DNA of 64,000 bases from positions 1,238,707 through 1,302,706 of the forward strand of contig NZ_QRDJ01000006.1 in the NCBI RefSeq assembly GCF_003385845.1. The letters run 5' to 3'. This DNA comes from Kushneria indalinina DSM 14324. Lineage in GTDB: Bacteria > Pseudomonadota > Gammaproteobacteria > Pseudomonadales > Halomonadaceae. The notes beneath the pieces were generated by a model. The model was not told the origin of the DNA, did no database searches, and saw only the letters and a program-made list of their open reading frames with translations. Positions 30,089 to 42,645 of the stretch are shown here, one piece after another (the first letter of the stretch is position 1; every line of letters starts with the position of its first letter). The position numbers and the translations under genes are program-made.

Positions 30089-31171
30089 TCAGCGAATTTT
30101 CAGGGTGGCCAGACCCAACAGCACCAGCACCACCGTAATGATCCAGAAACGGATAATGACGCGCGGCTCGGGCCATCCCTTCAATTCAAAGTGGTGATGT
30201 AGCGGCGCCATGCGAAAGATGCGACGTCCGGTCAGCTTGAACGAGGCGACCTGCAAAATGACCGACACGGTCTCCATGACAAAGACGCCGCCCATGATGA
30301 AAAGCACGATTTCCTGTCGTACGGCCACGGCCACCACGCCCAGCGCCGCGCCCAGTGCCAGCGCACCGACATCGCCCATGAACACCTGAGCGGGGTAGGT
30401 ATTGAACCAGAGAAAGCCCAGCCCCGCGCCGATGATGGTGCCACAGAACACGGCCATTTCACCGGCCCCGGGGACCGAGGGAATGTGAAGATACTCGGCA
30501 AACATGGCATTGCCGCTGGCATAGGCAAAAACACCCAGCCCCATGGCGACCAGCACGGTCGGCATGATCGCCAGCCCGTCAAGGCCATCCGTCAGGTTAA
30601 CGGCATTGGAGCTGCCCACGATGACCAGATAGGTGAGCAAAATGAAAAAGGGACCGAGCTGAATCACGATGCTTTTGAAAAACGGTACGATCAGGCTGGT
30701 CTCCACGGGAGACGCCGCCGTGAAATAGAGTGCCACGGCCACGGTCAGACCGATGACCGACTGCCACAGATACTTCCATTTGGCCGGCAACCCACGCGGA
30801 TTCTTCTCGACCACCTTGCGATAGTCGTCAACCCAGCCGATGGCACCGAATCCCAGTGTGACCAGCAGCACCAGCCAGACATAGTGGTTGCCCAGATCCG
30901 CCCATAACAGGGTGGAAATCGCGATCGACATCAGAATCATCACGCCCCCCATGGTGGGCGTGCCGGCCTTGGACAGATGCGACTGCGGGCCGTCGTCACG
31001 AATGGCCTGACCAATCTGACCGGCCACCAGCCGACGAATGACCCAGGGGCCGATCATCAGCGAGATCAAAAGCGCGGTCAGGGTGGCCAGAATCATTCGC
31101 AGGGTCAGATACCCGAAAACGCTGAAGCTGGTTTGAAAGGAAGCGAGCAGTTCGGCAAGAAAGAGCAACAT
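30089..31171 (-). CDS. mraY: Phospho-MurNAc-pentapeptide transferase MraY
   Basis: Integral membrane enzyme making lipid I from UDP-MurNAc-pentapeptide and undecaprenyl phosphate. The 360-residue, ten-helix protein has the conserved acidic motifs WVDDYRKV and [10 protein letters not shown], with the Asp residues that bind Mg. The cytoplasmic His motif [14 protein letters not shown] is near residue 325. Its ATG overlaps the murF stop codon by 1 nt. Confidence 0.98.
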   Translation of the reverse strand: MLLFLAELLASFQTSFSVFGYLTLRMILATLTALLISLMIGPWVIRRLVAGQIGQAIRDDGPQSHLSKAGTPTMGGVMILMSIAISTLLWADLGNHYVWLVLLVTLGFGAIGWVDDYRKVVEKNPRGLPAKWKYLWQSVIGLTVAVALYFTAASPVETSLIVPFFKSIVIQLGPFFILLTYLVIVGSSNAVNLTDGLDGLAIMPTVLVAMGLGVFAYASGNAMFAEYLHIPSVPGAGEMAVFCGTIIGAGLGFLWFNTYPAQVFMGDVGALALGAALGVVAVAVRQEIVLFIMGGVFVMETVSVILQVASFKLTGRRIFRMAPLHHHFELKGWPEPRVIIRFWIITVVLVLLGLATLKIR

Positions 31172-32568
31172 TATGAGTCATCACCTGAAGATTCTGATCG
31201 AAGTGCGTTGACCAGACGGTCCATCCCCGCATCAAGGGATCCCTTGATCAGCACGCTGGCCTGTGACGGCAGGGAGTGACGGGCAAAATCGATCATGGCT
31301 GCCCAGTCATCGAAATGACGCCCGCGCGCACCGGCCGCCGTTGAAATCGCCCGGGCAGGCTCGCCGATCGTCACCACCTGATCAATATCAAGGTCACGGG
31401 CGTAGTGCCCCAGCGCCTCATGCGCCTGGACGCTGTAATGCCCCAGCTCGCCCATGGCGCCGAGAAAGCACCAGCGAGGCCCCGGCCGCTGCACCAGGGT
31501 ATCCAGTGACGCGCGCATGGCGCCAGGGTTGGCGTTATAGCTGTCATCAATCAGCGTGGTGCCGCGAATGCCTTCGATCATTATCATTCGCCGCGCCACG
31601 CCCTCGGCCTCGTTCAGCCCGGCCAGTACATGCACTGGCGCGCAGCCCATGGCATGAGCCGCGGCCGCTGCCCCCAGCGCGTTCATGACGTTATGGCGCC
31701 CCATCAGGGGCAGCGCCACCCGACCGATTTCCTCACCGTCGATGGCAAGGGTAAAGCGATAAAAGCCCTCGTCGCTGACCATATCGACGGCCTGAACACG
31801 TGCAGGCACGTCAATGCCGAAATCCAGCACCTCATGGCCTGACGCCAGCGCTGCCCAGACAGGGTAAAAGCGATCGTTGCGATTGAGTATCGCCACACCA
31901 TCGGGTGACAGTCCCGAGAGGATCTCTGCCTTGGCCTGGGCAATATGGCCGGCACTGCCGAACTCGCCGATATGGGCATCGGTAACATTGTTGATCAGCA
32001 CCACATCCGGCCGGGCCAGCGACGTCGTCCAGGCAATCTCGCCCGTGTGGTTGGCACCGGCCTCGATGACAGCCTGTGCACAGCTGTCATCCAGCTGCAA
32101 AAGCGTCAGCGGCACACCGATATCGTTGTTGAGATTGCCTCGTGTGGCATGGGTTGGCCCACTGCGTGACAAAATCGCCTCGCACAGGGCGCGCACGGTG
32201 GTCTTGCCGCTATTGCCGGTAATGGCGGCCAGCCGTCCCTGCCAGTGCAGGCGGTGATAACGGGCCAGAAGCCCCAGCGCCAGGCGCGTATCGGCCACGA
32301 TCAGCTGCGCAATGCCCGCCTCGACCGGCGCCTCGACCGGCGCCTCGACAATGGCGGCAACAGCGCCCCTGTCCCGGGCCGTTTCAAGAAAGTCATGACC
32401 ATCAAAGCGCTCACCGCGAAGGGCCAGAAACACATCCCCCGGGGCAAGGCTTCGTGTATCGGTCACCACGCGACAGGCAGCGGCTCGCCTGAAATCGCCT
32501 TTAGGGTCGATGATGGCATCATCTGTCAGACCCAGTGCTTCAATGAGCCGTTCCGGCGTATTACTCAT
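31171..32568 (-). CDS. murF: UDP-MurNAc-tripeptide-D-alanyl-D-alanine ligase
   Basis: Attaches D-Ala-D-Ala to complete the UDP-MurNAc-pentapeptide. From MSNTPERL (start overlapping murE by 8 nt) it has 465 residues. The ATP loop is [13 protein letters not shown], followed by [12 protein letters not shown] and [11 protein letters not shown] signatures. The N-terminal domain carries a small duplication, Glu-Ala-Pro-Val twice, from a 12-bp tandem repeat. Its substrate D-Ala-D-Ala must come from a ddl gene elsewhere, because none is in this cluster. Confidence 0.96.
   Translation of the reverse strand: MSNTPERLIEALGLTDDAIIDPKGDFRRAAACRVVTDTRSLAPGDVFLALRGERFDGHDFLETARDRGAVAAIVEAPVEAPVEAGIAQLIVADTRLALGLLARYHRLHWQGRLAAITGNSGKTTVRALCEAILSRSGPTHATRGNLNNDIGVPLTLLQLDDSCAQAVIEAGANHTGEIAWTTSLARPDVVLINNVTDAHIGEFGSAGHIAQAKAEILSGLSPDGVAILNRNDRFYPVWAALASGHEVLDFGIDVPARVQAVDMVSDEGFYRFTLAIDGEEIGRVALPLMGRHNVMNALGAAAAAHAMGCAPVHVLAGLNEAEGVARRMIMIEGIRGTTLIDDSYNANPGAMRASLDTLVQRPGPRWCFLGAMGELGHYSVQAHEALGHYARDLDIDQVVTIGEPARAISTAAGARGRHFDDWAAMIDFARHSLPSQASVLIKGSLDAGMDRLVNALRSESSGDDS
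32318..32349 (-). repeat. 12-bp tandem repeat inside murF
   Basis: GCCTCGACCGGC on plus occurs 2.7 times head to tail, in frame on minus. It encodes a repeated Pro-Val-Glu-Ala unit near residues 75-86 of MurF. Confidence 0.8.
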
Positions 32569-34033
32569 GCCAGTGTGCCTCCAGCGCCTGCAACGCCACA
32601 TCAACGTCGCTGAAGGGATAGCGTACGCCCTGAATCTCCTGGTAATCCTCGTGCCCCTTGCCTGCCAGCAGGATCACGTCTTCCGGCTGCGCACCGGCCA
32701 CGACCTCGTCGATGGCCCGCGCACGACCGGCAACGTTCCTGACGTGCGTGCCGTCAGGCATTTCAGCCATGATCATGCGACGGATATCGTCGGGTGACTC
32801 GCCCCTGGGGTTATCGTCGGTTACCACCACTTCATCGGCCAGAAGCGCCGCCACACCGCCCATCAGTGGCCGCTTGCCACTGTCGCGCTCGCCGCCGCAG
32901 CCCAGCACGCACCAGAGCCTGCCCGGCACATGCTCGCGCAGGGCCAGCAGCGCATTGCGAAGCGCATCCGGGGTATGGGCGTAATCCACGACCACCGCAG
33001 GGCCCCCTGAGCGTGTCAGCAGCTGCATTCTGCCCGGTACCGCCGTCAGACGGCCAGCGGCCTCCAGCAGTGCGTCAAGCGGGCTGCCCAGCCCATACAG
33101 GGTGGCGATGGCCAGCACAACGTTGTCCAGATTGAAGCGCCCCATCAGCGGCAGCCGCAGGCTGCGCTCGCCTTCCGGCGTCATGAGGGTGGCTTCAAGG
33201 CCAAGGCGCTCTACCTGCCAGCGGCGCACCTGAAAATCATGGGTGTCCTCACTGCCCACTTTCAGCACCCGCGCCTCTCTGGGTACACCCGCCAGCATCA
33301 GGCGAGCAAGCCCGTCATCGGCGTTGACGACGGCCAGCTCAAGCTCGGGACGCTGAAAGAGTCTGGCCTTGGCGGCGGCGTAGGCCGCCATGCTGGGGTG
33401 ATAGTCCAGATGATCACGGCTCAGATTGGTAAAGACCGCGGCGCGAATTTGGCAGCCGCTCAGACGCTGCTGATCCAGTGCGTGTGACGAGGCTTCAAGC
33501 GCCACACACCTGGCGCCTGCCATTGCCAGCTCACGCAGGCGCTGCTGCAGTGAAATGGCATCCGGCGTGGTCAGCCCGGCGTGGTCGAGCGCCCCGGGGC
33601 GGCCACTGCCCAGTGTGCCGATCATCCCGGCAGGCATGGCCAGCGCCTCGCTAAGGGCCGCGATGTAATGAGTGACCGAGCTCTTGCCGTTGGTACCGGT
33701 CACGGCAATCTGCTCAAGCGAACCCGGCACACCCATCACCAGTGCCGCAAGCTGACCCAGACGGTTCGATAACCCGTCAAGCACCAGAAGGTCATCGGCA
33801 TCTTCCTGCCATGGCGGGGCCACCAGCGACAGCACGGCACCTTTTTCACGGGCCTGGTCGATGTACTGACGACCGTCGACTTTTGTGCCGGGCAGGGCCA
33901 CGAAAACATCGCCGGGTTGAATCTGGCGTGAATCCAGCACCAGCCGCGCATCCTCCGGCAGTAATAACATCCCGGCTTCGGGCCAGAGCCGTGTAATGGC
34001 ATCGGCCAGCGTGCCGGTCGGCAAATCAGGCAC
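32561..34033 (-). CDS. murE: UDP-MurNAc-Ala-Glu:meso-diaminopimelate ligase
   Basis: Adds the third stem residue of peptidoglycan. The motif DNPRGESP near residue 400 marks the meso-diaminopimelate-specific form. Other signatures are the ATP loop VTGTNGKSSVTHY and EASSHALDQQR. The chosen start is the GTG at 34033, which has AGGAGG 6 nt upstream and overlaps the ftsI stop by 8 nt, giving 490 residues. The longer ATG-initiated frame from 34087 would lie deep inside ftsI and is unlikely. Confidence 0.95.
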   Translation of the reverse strand: MPDLPTGTLADAITRLWPEAGMLLLPEDARLVLDSRQIQPGDVFVALPGTKVDGRQYIDQAREKGAVLSLVAPPWQEDADDLLVLDGLSNRLGQLAALVMGVPGSLEQIAVTGTNGKSSVTHYIAALSEALAMPAGMIGTLGSGRPGALDHAGLTTPDAISLQQRLRELAMAGARCVALEASSHALDQQRLSGCQIRAAVFTNLSRDHLDYHPSMAAYAAAKARLFQRPELELAVVNADDGLARLMLAGVPREARVLKVGSEDTHDFQVRRWQVERLGLEATLMTPEGERSLRLPLMGRFNLDNVVLAIATLYGLGSPLDALLEAAGRLTAVPGRMQLLTRSGGPAVVVDYAHTPDALRNALLALREHVPGRLWCVLGCGGERDSGKRPLMGGVAALLADEVVVTDDNPRGESPDDIRRMIMAEMPDGTHVRNVAGRARAIDEVVAGAQPEDVILLAGKGHEDYQEIQGVRYPFSDVDVALQALEAHWHE

Positions 34034-35771
34034 CAGGCGCCTCCTTGCTCTGATCGTCGGGGGGAATGTCAAGAAGGCGCAGCGCATTGCCGGCCACTCT
34101 GGAAAAGATCGGGGCAGCCACCAGGCCGCCGTAATACTCTTTGCCCTTGGGATTATCGATCGAGATCACGGTCACGATCCGTGGGTTGCTCGCCGGCGCA
34201 ATGCCCACAAAATTGGAGCGATAAGCCTCTTTCTGATAACCGGTATTGCCCACCTTGCGGACGGTACCGGTCTTGCCGGCTACCCGATAACCCTCCAGGG
34301 CTGCACGCGTACCGCCACCGCCCGGCTCCACAACCGTCTCCATCATGCGGATCAGCTCATGAGACGTTTTGGGGGACATCACCCGATGTCCCTCGGGAGG
34401 CTTGTTCAGCTTGAGCAGTGAAGGCGGCAGCTGCTTGCCATCGTTGGTAACCGCCGTATAGGCGCTGGCCAACTGCACCGCATTGACCGACAGGCCGTAG
34501 CCATAGGAGAGCGTGGCGCGCTTGGCCTTGGACCAGCTAAAGGGCGATGGCAGGCTGCCGGTGGCTTCGCCAGGGAAACCGAGCCCTGTGGGGTGCCCCA
34601 GCTTCATCGAGTCATAGACATTCCAGATCGCATCGTCCGGCAGGGCCAGCGCCATGTGGGTCATGCCGATATTGGAAGAGTGGGTAATGACCCCGGTCAT
34701 GTCCAGCTTGCCGAAATTGCGGGTATCCTTGATGGTGTAGCCATCCACCATCATCCAGCCAGGGCTGGTATCCATGGGCGTATCGGGGGTGAACTTGCCG
34801 GACTCGAGGCCCGCACTCATCGCCAGCGGCTTCATGACCGAGCCGGGCTCGAAGGCATCGGTCAGCGACCGATTGCGCAGCCCTGCCGGATCCACGCTGG
34901 TGCGATTATTGGGGTTATAGGAGGGCAGACTGACCATGGCCAGCACCTCACCGGAGTGGGCGTCCATCATGACCATGGTGCCACTGTCGGCGTTGTGTTC
35001 GTTAACTGCCGCCTTGAGCTCGCGATAGGCCAGATACTGCAGACGCAGATTGATCGAGAGCGTCACGTCCCCGCCCGGATGAGCCTCGCGAATCATGTGC
35101 AGATCGCGTACCAGCTGACCCTTGCGGTCCTGCAGCACACGACGCTGACCCGGGCGACCGGAGAGGTAGCGGTCAAAGGCAAGCTCGAGCCCTTCCTGAC
35201 CGTGGTCATCGATGTTGGTCATGCCCACCAGCTGCGAGGTCACCTCACCGGCCGGATAGTAGCGCTTGTATTCGTGACGACCATGCACGCCGGGGATATC
35301 GAGCGCCAGCACACGATCGGCAGGCTCGGGCGTCACCCGGCGCTTGAGATACATGAACTCCTTGTCACGATAGTTCTGCACCCGCGCCATGAGATCAGAG
35401 GGTCGCTCACCCAGCGCATCAGCCAGGCGCGTCAGCTGCACCGGATCTTCGGGAAGATCGCCGGGGTTGGCCCACAGGGTGACCACCGGTGTGGAGACCG
35501 CCAGCGGTTCGCCGTCGCGGTCGGTAATCATGCCGCGGTGGGCATCAATGTTCTGCACCCGAATGGTTCTGGAATCCCCCTGCCCCTGCAGGAACTGATG
35601 GTCGACCACCTGCAGATAAACAATACGACCCACCAGCACCGCCATGGCCATGAAGATGATGGCCAGCACGAATCGATAGCGCCAGATCGGCATGGCGGCC
35701 ACATGGCTTGATGCCGTCTCGCCACCATACATGCGTGCATTGCGCCCGACACGGCGGTCCTGTTCGCTCAT
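34026..35771 (-). CDS. ftsI: Septal transpeptidase FtsI (PBP3)
   Basis: Class B penicillin-binding protein that crosslinks septal peptidoglycan with FtsW. The 581 residues include an N-terminal membrane helix (FVLAIIFMAMAVLVGRIVYL) and the PBP dimer domain. The transpeptidase domain has the active-site SVMK in EPGSVMKPLAM, SSN in THSSNIGM and KTG in VAGKTGTVRK. Its ATG overlaps the ftsL stop by 4 nt. Confidence 0.97.
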   Translation of the reverse strand: MSEQDRRVGRNARMYGGETASSHVAAMPIWRYRFVLAIIFMAMAVLVGRIVYLQVVDHQFLQGQGDSRTIRVQNIDAHRGMITDRDGEPLAVSTPVVTLWANPGDLPEDPVQLTRLADALGERPSDLMARVQNYRDKEFMYLKRRVTPEPADRVLALDIPGVHGRHEYKRYYPAGEVTSQLVGMTNIDDHGQEGLELAFDRYLSGRPGQRRVLQDRKGQLVRDLHMIREAHPGGDVTLSINLRLQYLAYRELKAAVNEHNADSGTMVMMDAHSGEVLAMVSLPSYNPNNRTSVDPAGLRNRSLTDAFEPGSVMKPLAMSAGLESGKFTPDTPMDTSPGWMMVDGYTIKDTRNFGKLDMTGVITHSSNIGMTHMALALPDDAIWNVYDSMKLGHPTGLGFPGEATGSLPSPFSWSKAKRATLSYGYGLSVNAVQLASAYTAVTNDGKQLPPSLLKLNKPPEGHRVMSPKTSHELIRMMETVVEPGGGGTRAALEGYRVAGKTGTVRKVGNTGYQKEAYRSNFVGIAPASNPRIVTVISIDNPKGKEYYGGLVAAPIFSRVAGNALRLLDIPPDDQSKEAPGA

Positions 35772-36100
35772 GGCCGCATGACTCTGGTGTGATGAACATC
35801 CGGCACATGCATCTCGAGACGATCACGGGCCAGATTTTCAATACGTGACGGGGTCGACCAGGTACTTTCTTCAAGCAGCAGACGGCTCCAGACCGTCTGG
35901 AGCTGGTCATGTTCACGCTCCATGGTCTGCAGTCGCGCATACTGGGAGCGCGTGTGATAGGCCGTGCTGATAACGCCAAGCGCTGAAAGGATGACCAGTA
36001 CCAGCAGCACCAGTACAACGCCGTGCATGAAGGTCAGACGGAGTCGGAAGGGCCACTGCCATTGTCCGCCCGAAGGGGGACCCTGAGTGCGTTCAACCAT
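35768..36100 (-). CDS. ftsL: Cell division protein FtsL
   Basis: Small bitopic divisome protein that forms a coiled coil with FtsB. Its 110 residues contain one membrane helix (GVVLVLLVLVILSALGVI, about 27-44) and then a periplasmic coiled-coil heptad region (LQTMEREHDQLQTVWSRLLLEE). Position between rsmH (5-bp gap) and ftsI (4-nt overlap) matches FtsL in other dcw clusters; sequence conservation in this family is low. Confidence 0.9.
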   Translation of the reverse strand: MVERTQGPPSGGQWQWPFRLRLTFMHGVVLVLLVLVILSALGVISTAYHTRSQYARLQTMEREHDQLQTVWSRLLLEESTWSTPSRIENLARDRLEMHVPDVHHTRVMRP

Positions 36101-36105
36101 GGTGA

Positions 36106-37065
36106 CTAGACCTCCTGCCCCAGCTTGCGAGCCACACGCATGACCGCACTGCGGGCGCGGACATTGAGCCCGGTTTCCTGCTCATCCGGGCGTATGGCCT
36201 TGCCTACCGGGGCCATGTCACGCTGGATCTGGTCTTCGCGCAGCGGCATGTGACGCGGCAGATGCTGATCGCCCCGGGACTTGTCACGGATAAAGCGCTT
36301 GACCAGACGGTCTTCAAGCGAGTGAAAGCTGATCACCACCAGACGACCACCGGGCGCCAGCGCTTCAAGCGCGGCACTCAATGCGCGCTCAAGCTGGCCC
36401 AGCTCATCGTTGAGGTGAATACGAATGGCCTGAAAGGCACGCGTGGCGGGATGGCGCCCCTTCTCCCATGCCGGATGGGCCGTCTTCAAAAGCTCGGCAA
36501 GCTCTACGGTACGGGTAATGGGGGTTTCCCTGCGCCGTTCTACCACGGCACGTGCCAGCCGTTTGGCGAAGCGCTCCTCGCCCAGACGCTTGAAGACGTC
36601 GGCGATATCGCGCTCGGGCGTCTCGGCAATCCATTGAGCGGCACTGATACCGGAATCGGGATCCATGCGCATGTCCAGCGGGCCATCACGCATGAAGCTG
36701 AAGCCGCGACCGGCGTCATCCAGCTGAGGAGAGGAAACGCCGACATCCAGCAAGATGCCGGAAAGCCTGCCATGCACCCCTTGCTGGCGTGCCACTTCGT
36801 CCAGATCGGCGAAGGTGGCGCGAACCATGTTGAATCGCGAATCATTGATGTCCGCCGCAGCGGCAAGCGCATCGGGGTCCCGGTCGATGGCGACAAGACG
36901 CCCCTGGTCGTTCAGGCGCTCCAGAATGGCGCGGGAGTGCCCGCCACGCCCGAATGTGCCGTCCAGATAGAGGCCATCCGGGCGTTGAACGAGGGCATCG
37001 ACGGCACCCTCAAGCAGGACGCTTTCATGCTTGTGGTCTTGCCGGATACCTGGGGTCTGATTCAT
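36106..37065 (-). CDS. rsmH: 16S rRNA (cytosine-1402-N4)-methyltransferase RsmH
   Basis: Methylates C1402 of 16S rRNA; RsmI, encoded nearby, adds the 2'-O-methyl to the same base. The 319 residues begin with [13 protein letters not shown]. The SAM-binding motif is [15 protein letters not shown], with [14 protein letters not shown] and a late [14 protein letters not shown]. In most dcw clusters mraZ precedes it. Here the upstream neighbour is the RNase P RNA gene, 35 bp away on the same strand. Confidence 0.96.
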   Translation of the reverse strand: MNQTPGIRQDHKHESVLLEGAVDALVQRPDGLYLDGTFGRGGHSRAILERLNDQGRLVAIDRDPDALAAAADINDSRFNMVRATFADLDEVARQQGVHGRLSGILLDVGVSSPQLDDAGRGFSFMRDGPLDMRMDPDSGISAAQWIAETPERDIADVFKRLGEERFAKRLARAVVERRRETPITRTVELAELLKTAHPAWEKGRHPATRAFQAIRIHLNDELGQLERALSAALEALAPGGRLVVISFHSLEDRLVKRFIRDKSRGDQHLPRHMPLREDQIQRDMAPVGKAIRPDEQETGLNVRARSAVMRVARKLGQEV

Positions 37066-37099
37066 GAGGGCTCAAGGGATGTTTCAAGGGAAAACAGGT

Positions 37100-37463
<364 letters not shown>

Positions 37464-37472
37464 AAGCGCGCA

Positions 37473-37501
37473 AGAATATCAGTGCCGAACCCCGGCTCCA
37501 A
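37473..37501 (-). promoter_or_regulatory. Candidate rnpB promoter
   Basis: On minus: TTGGAG, a 17-bp spacer, then TATTCT, ending about 9 bp before the RNase P RNA 5' end. The spacing is ideal; the -35 match is only partial. Confidence 0.5.
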
Positions 37502-37573
37502 GCGCGTTAACCATTTTTATCCTTGTGCACGGGCATTTGTGACGCCCTGGCAACAATTATTTACGCAGTTCGT

Positions 37574-38440
37574 CTACTGAGACGGCTTGCCATCCTTGAG
37601 CGTCTGGGCACGCTGGTACCAGTCACTTTTGCGCCCGCCCAGTACTCGTGTCGCCACACTTGCCGACTGCTTGACCCCCACGCCCTCTTCAAGCAGCGAT
37701 GAGAGCAGCTGATCGGCATCGATCTGGCTGCTGTCCGTATGCTCTCTTTCCGGCGCCGGCGCCATCATGACCACGAACTCGCCGCGCACCTGGTCAGCAT
37801 CTTCTGCCATGCGTTCAAGCAGCTCGCGCGCCGTTCCCTGCAGGAAGGTTTCAAAGGTCTTGGTCAGCTCGCGCGCGATCACCACGGGGCGCTCACCACA
37901 AACGATCTCGATATCCTCCAGAAGCTGGCGAATACGATGGGGCGATTCATAAAGCACCAGCGTCACCGGCAACTCGACGACATCGCCCAAACGCTGGCGT
38001 CGCCCTGAGCTTTTGGCTGGTAGAAAGCCTTCGAACAGGAAACGCTCCGTCGGTAACCCGGCAGCACTGAGTGCCGTGATCAGCGCACTGGGACCGGGAA
38101 TGGGGATGATGGTGTAATCCGCCGCCCGCAGCGCCTGCACCAGACGATAGCCCGGATCGGAAATCAGCGGTGTACCGGCATCGCTGATCAGAGCGACGCG
38201 CTGGCCCTCATCAAGGGCCTGTCTGATACGCTCGATTCGCGAGGTTTCGTTGTGCTCGTGAAGGGACACCAGAGGTACACGCACCCCGATATGATCGAGC
38301 AGACGCACGCTGTGGCGGGTGTCTTCAGCGGCGATCAGATCGGCCTGTGCCAGGGTATCCATGGCCCGTCTGGAGAGGTCATCAAGGTTACCAATCGGGG
38401 TGGCAACCACGTACAATGCGCCCTTGCTAAAACTATTCAT
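37574..38440 (-). CDS. rsmI: 16S rRNA (cytidine-1402-2'-O)-methyltransferase RsmI
   Basis: SAM-dependent tetrapyrrole-methylase-fold enzyme that 2'-O-methylates C1402 of 16S rRNA. Its 288 residues show GALYVVATPIGNLDDLSRRA at the start, then AEDTRHSVRLL, SDAGTPLISDPGYRLV and PGPSALITALSAAGLP. The C-terminal domain contains GVGVKQSASVATRVLGGRKSDWY. It is divergent from lpoA, as in E. coli and Pseudomonas, and upstream of rnpB. Confidence 0.96.
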   Translation of the reverse strand: MNSFSKGALYVVATPIGNLDDLSRRAMDTLAQADLIAAEDTRHSVRLLDHIGVRVPLVSLHEHNETSRIERIRQALDEGQRVALISDAGTPLISDPGYRLVQALRAADYTIIPIPGPSALITALSAAGLPTERFLFEGFLPAKSSGRRQRLGDVVELPVTLVLYESPHRIRQLLEDIEIVCGERPVVIARELTKTFETFLQGTARELLERMAEDADQVRGEFVVMMAPAPEREHTDSSQIDADQLLSSLLEEGVGVKQSASVATRVLGGRKSDWYQRAQTLKDGKPSQ

Positions 38441-38606
38441 GTCATCACACTACGCTGGTTCGGACGCGTTATTGCCTTCGGATTCGCCTGTGTCATGACA
38501 AACAACATTACAGGCTCGACTGGAGCTGCATGGTACGCCGTGCAGTTCGCGGACGCCACGCTGTGGCGCCATCACGGAGACCGGCAAGAAAAGGAAATGC
38601 TCAGGC

Positions 38607-40337
38607 ATGCGAACATCATTTACCAGACTGGCCGGCGCGGCCATGGTGGCACTGACACTGGCAGGCTGTGCCGGCACATCGGGCATTGTTGATCGCTTTG
38701 GCGGCCAGTCCTCCGATGACCTTCTGCGTCAGGCCCAGCAACAACAGGGCGGCGAGGCGGCAACAACCCGTCTTCAGGCCGCCGAAATACTGCAGCGTCA
38801 GGGCAACAATACGCGCGCTCTGGAAGTGGCCAACGACCTTGACCGCTCGGTACTTCCCGCTGATCAACAACTTCGCTGGGCACTATTGACGTCACGTGCC
38901 GCGCTGGACCTGCAGGAGCCGCAGGCCGTGCTGGAGGCCACCGCCATTCTCGACAGCAACGTGGCGATGCCGGACAACGAAAGAAACACGCTGCTTGAGC
39001 GCCGCGGCCTGGCCCAGGCCATGAATAATCAGCCCATGGAGGCTGCACTTACCCTGACCGCCCTGCAGCAGCGCACGGGGGATACGCAGCTTAATGACAC
39101 CATCTGGCGCCAGCTCAATCGCCTTGACCCGGGTCAGCTCGACCAGCTGGCCGGTCAGGGCAGCGTGGCAGCCGGCTGGGTCGAGCTGGCACGACTGCAG
39201 CGCCAGCAGGGTGCCAACATCAGCACCCTGACTGACGCCATCAGCCGCTGGCAGTCCAATAATTCGCGCCACCCGGCGTCTCGTCGCCTGCCCACGGATC
39301 TGAGTACCCTGGATGAAATCCGCGACCAGGAGATTCGCAAGATCGCCGTATTCCTGCCGCAGAGCGGATCACTCGAGTCCATCGCGACCGCTATCCGTGA
39401 AGGCATCCAGACCCGCGCCGACGACGTGCGCAGCCAGGGCGAGCAGGTACCGGAACTGGTCTTCTACGACACCACCGGCCAGGACCTAGAAAGCCTTTAT
39501 GCGCGCGCTACCATGGAGGGCGCCCAGGCCGTCATTGGCCCACTCAGCAAGGAACAGGTCTCGCAGCTGGAGACCCGTGACGGTGTAGCCCTGCCGACGC
39601 TGGCCCTCAATTACGGCACGCACGATCACAACAGCGCCCGCAACCTGTTTCAGTACGGTCTGTCTGCCGAGGACGAAGCACGCCAGGCGGCGCAGCGTGC
39701 TCAGCTCGACGGTCACCACAGGGCCGGTGTCATGGTGCCTGACAACGAATGGGGCAGCCGCGTCCTGAGCGCCTTCCAAAAGAGCTGGCAGCAGGATGGC
39801 GGTGACCTGGTCAGCGTCCAGAGCTACGACCCGTCAGCATCCGCCACCTCCTCGGTGAAATCGGTCGTCAATGGCGGCCGCGGCCGGCCCGACATGCTTT
39901 TCCTGCTGGCCCTGCCCGGCTATGCCCGCCAGGTGCCGCCCACGCTTGATTATTATGACGCGGCAGACCTGCCGATCTATGCGACCTCGCATGTCTATGA
40001 AGGCTCGCCCCAGCCGAGAATGGATCACGATCTCAATGATGTGATGTTCGTGGACATCCCCTGGCTGATCCCCGAAGCAGCGGCCGGCGGCAGCGATGCC
40101 CTGCCCTTTGAATCCACCCGTGAGCGCCTGATCCAGGACGATCAGCCGGCATTGATCAAACTTCACGCCATGGGGGTAGATGCCTTTGAACTGGCACGTC
40201 GCCTGCCAGTCATGAGCGCCATTGGCGGGTTCGAACTTTATGGCGCGACCGGTCGTCTGGCGCCCGGACAGGATGGCCGGATCGTGCGCACCCTGCCCTG
40301 GGCAGTGTTTCGCAACGGCCAGCCGACGCTGCCCTGA
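38607..40337 (+). CDS. lpoA: Penicillin-binding protein activator LpoA (LppC family)
   Basis: Outer-membrane lipoprotein that stimulates PBP1A from the outside of the sacculus. The 576-residue precursor has a lipoprotein signal with lipobox LAGC (Cys about residue 21). A TPR-like N-terminal region (about 30-240) is followed by a periplasmic-binding-protein-like domain starting near KIAVFLPQSGSLESIATAIREG. It heads the plus-strand run lpoA-yraN-diaA-dolP. Confidence 0.92.
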   Translation: MRTSFTRLAGAAMVALTLAGCAGTSGIVDRFGGQSSDDLLRQAQQQQGGEAATTRLQAAEILQRQGNNTRALEVANDLDRSVLPADQQLRWALLTSRAALDLQEPQAVLEATAILDSNVAMPDNERNTLLERRGLAQAMNNQPMEAALTLTALQQRTGDTQLNDTIWRQLNRLDPGQLDQLAGQGSVAAGWVELARLQRQQGANISTLTDAISRWQSNNSRHPASRRLPTDLSTLDEIRDQEIRKIAVFLPQSGSLESIATAIREGIQTRADDVRSQGEQVPELVFYDTTGQDLESLYARATMEGAQAVIGPLSKEQVSQLETRDGVALPTLALNYGTHDHNSARNLFQYGLSAEDEARQAAQRAQLDGHHRAGVMVPDNEWGSRVLSAFQKSWQQDGGDLVSVQSYDPSASATSSVKSVVNGGRGRPDMLFLLALPGYARQVPPTLDYYDAADLPIYATSHVYEGSPQPRMDHDLNDVMFVDIPWLIPEAAAGGSDALPFESTRERLIQDDQPALIKLHAMGVDAFELARRLPVMSAIGGFELYGATGRLAPGQDGRIVRTLPWAVFRNGQPTLP

Positions 40338-40343
40338 TCCGCC

Positions 40344-41948
<1,605 letters not shown>

Positions 41949-41987
41949 CGTTTTCAGGCCACCCTGCCCGTGATCGCATCAGAGCAC

Positions 41988-42020
41988 AAAAAACGGACCC
42001 GCTTTTGTAGCGGGTCCGTT
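41988..42020 (-). terminator. Terminator of sspAB
   Basis: Ten-base perfect stem acggacccgc / gcgggtccgt with a 7-nt loop, followed on minus by TTTTTGTGC. It lies between the convergent dolP and sspB ends; the plus side lacks a T-tract. Confidence 0.85.
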
Positions 42021-42060
42021 GGCATTGCAGCATCAGATCAAGCGGCATCAAACCAAATTG

Positions 42061-42549
42061 CTACTTGATGACCTTCAGAGACGGACGACCTTTGCGAGGA
42101 CGCGAGCTTTCGTCATCGTCATCATCGTTACTCTCGCCACTTTCCTCGTCCGTTTTGGCCACTGCGCCCAGATGTGAGTCACGCTCATCGAGGTCATCAC
42201 TGTCCGGCTCGGCAACGCCCGACGCGTCATCCGGCATGACAGGCTCCTGGCCAAAGACCATGCCCACACCATTTTCACGCGCATAGATGGCAATGATGGC
42301 ATCGATGGGCAGCTCGACAGTCATCGGCTGGCCGCCAAAACGGGCATTGAAAGCCACCATATCGTTTTCCATGAAAAGCTCTCGAACGGCACCCGGACCG
42401 ATATTGAGAACAATCTGGCCGTTCTGAACGAACTGTTCCGGTACTACCACACCCGTACGTTCGGCATCGACAACGACATAAGGCGTACAGTCGTTGTCCA
42501 GCAGCCACTGATACAACGCACGAATCAGATAGGGACGGCTGGAATGCAT
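42061..42549 (-). CDS. sspB: ClpXP specificity-enhancing factor SspB
   Basis: Adaptor that delivers ssrA-tagged proteins to ClpXP. The 162 residues include the substrate-binding domain (about 1-105, RPYLIRALYQWLLDNDCTPYVVV at the start). A long acidic linker containing NDDDDD follows. The protein ends with RKGRPSLKVIK, the XB tail that docks on ClpX. It follows sspA by 96 bp on the same strand. Confidence 0.95.
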   Translation of the reverse strand: MHSSRPYLIRALYQWLLDNDCTPYVVVDAERTGVVVPEQFVQNGQIVLNIGPGAVRELFMENDMVAFNARFGGQPMTVELPIDAIIAIYARENGVGMVFGQEPVMPDDASGVAEPDSDDLDERDSHLGAVAKTDEESGESNDDDDDESSRPRKGRPSLKVIK

Positions 42550-42645
42550 GTTTTCACCTCACTGAAGAATGCATCAAAATGTAGACCCTGCGCATCAATC
42601 AGCATGTCTGCTGCAAAGCACCCGGTGCCTGCAGCGATGATCCGA

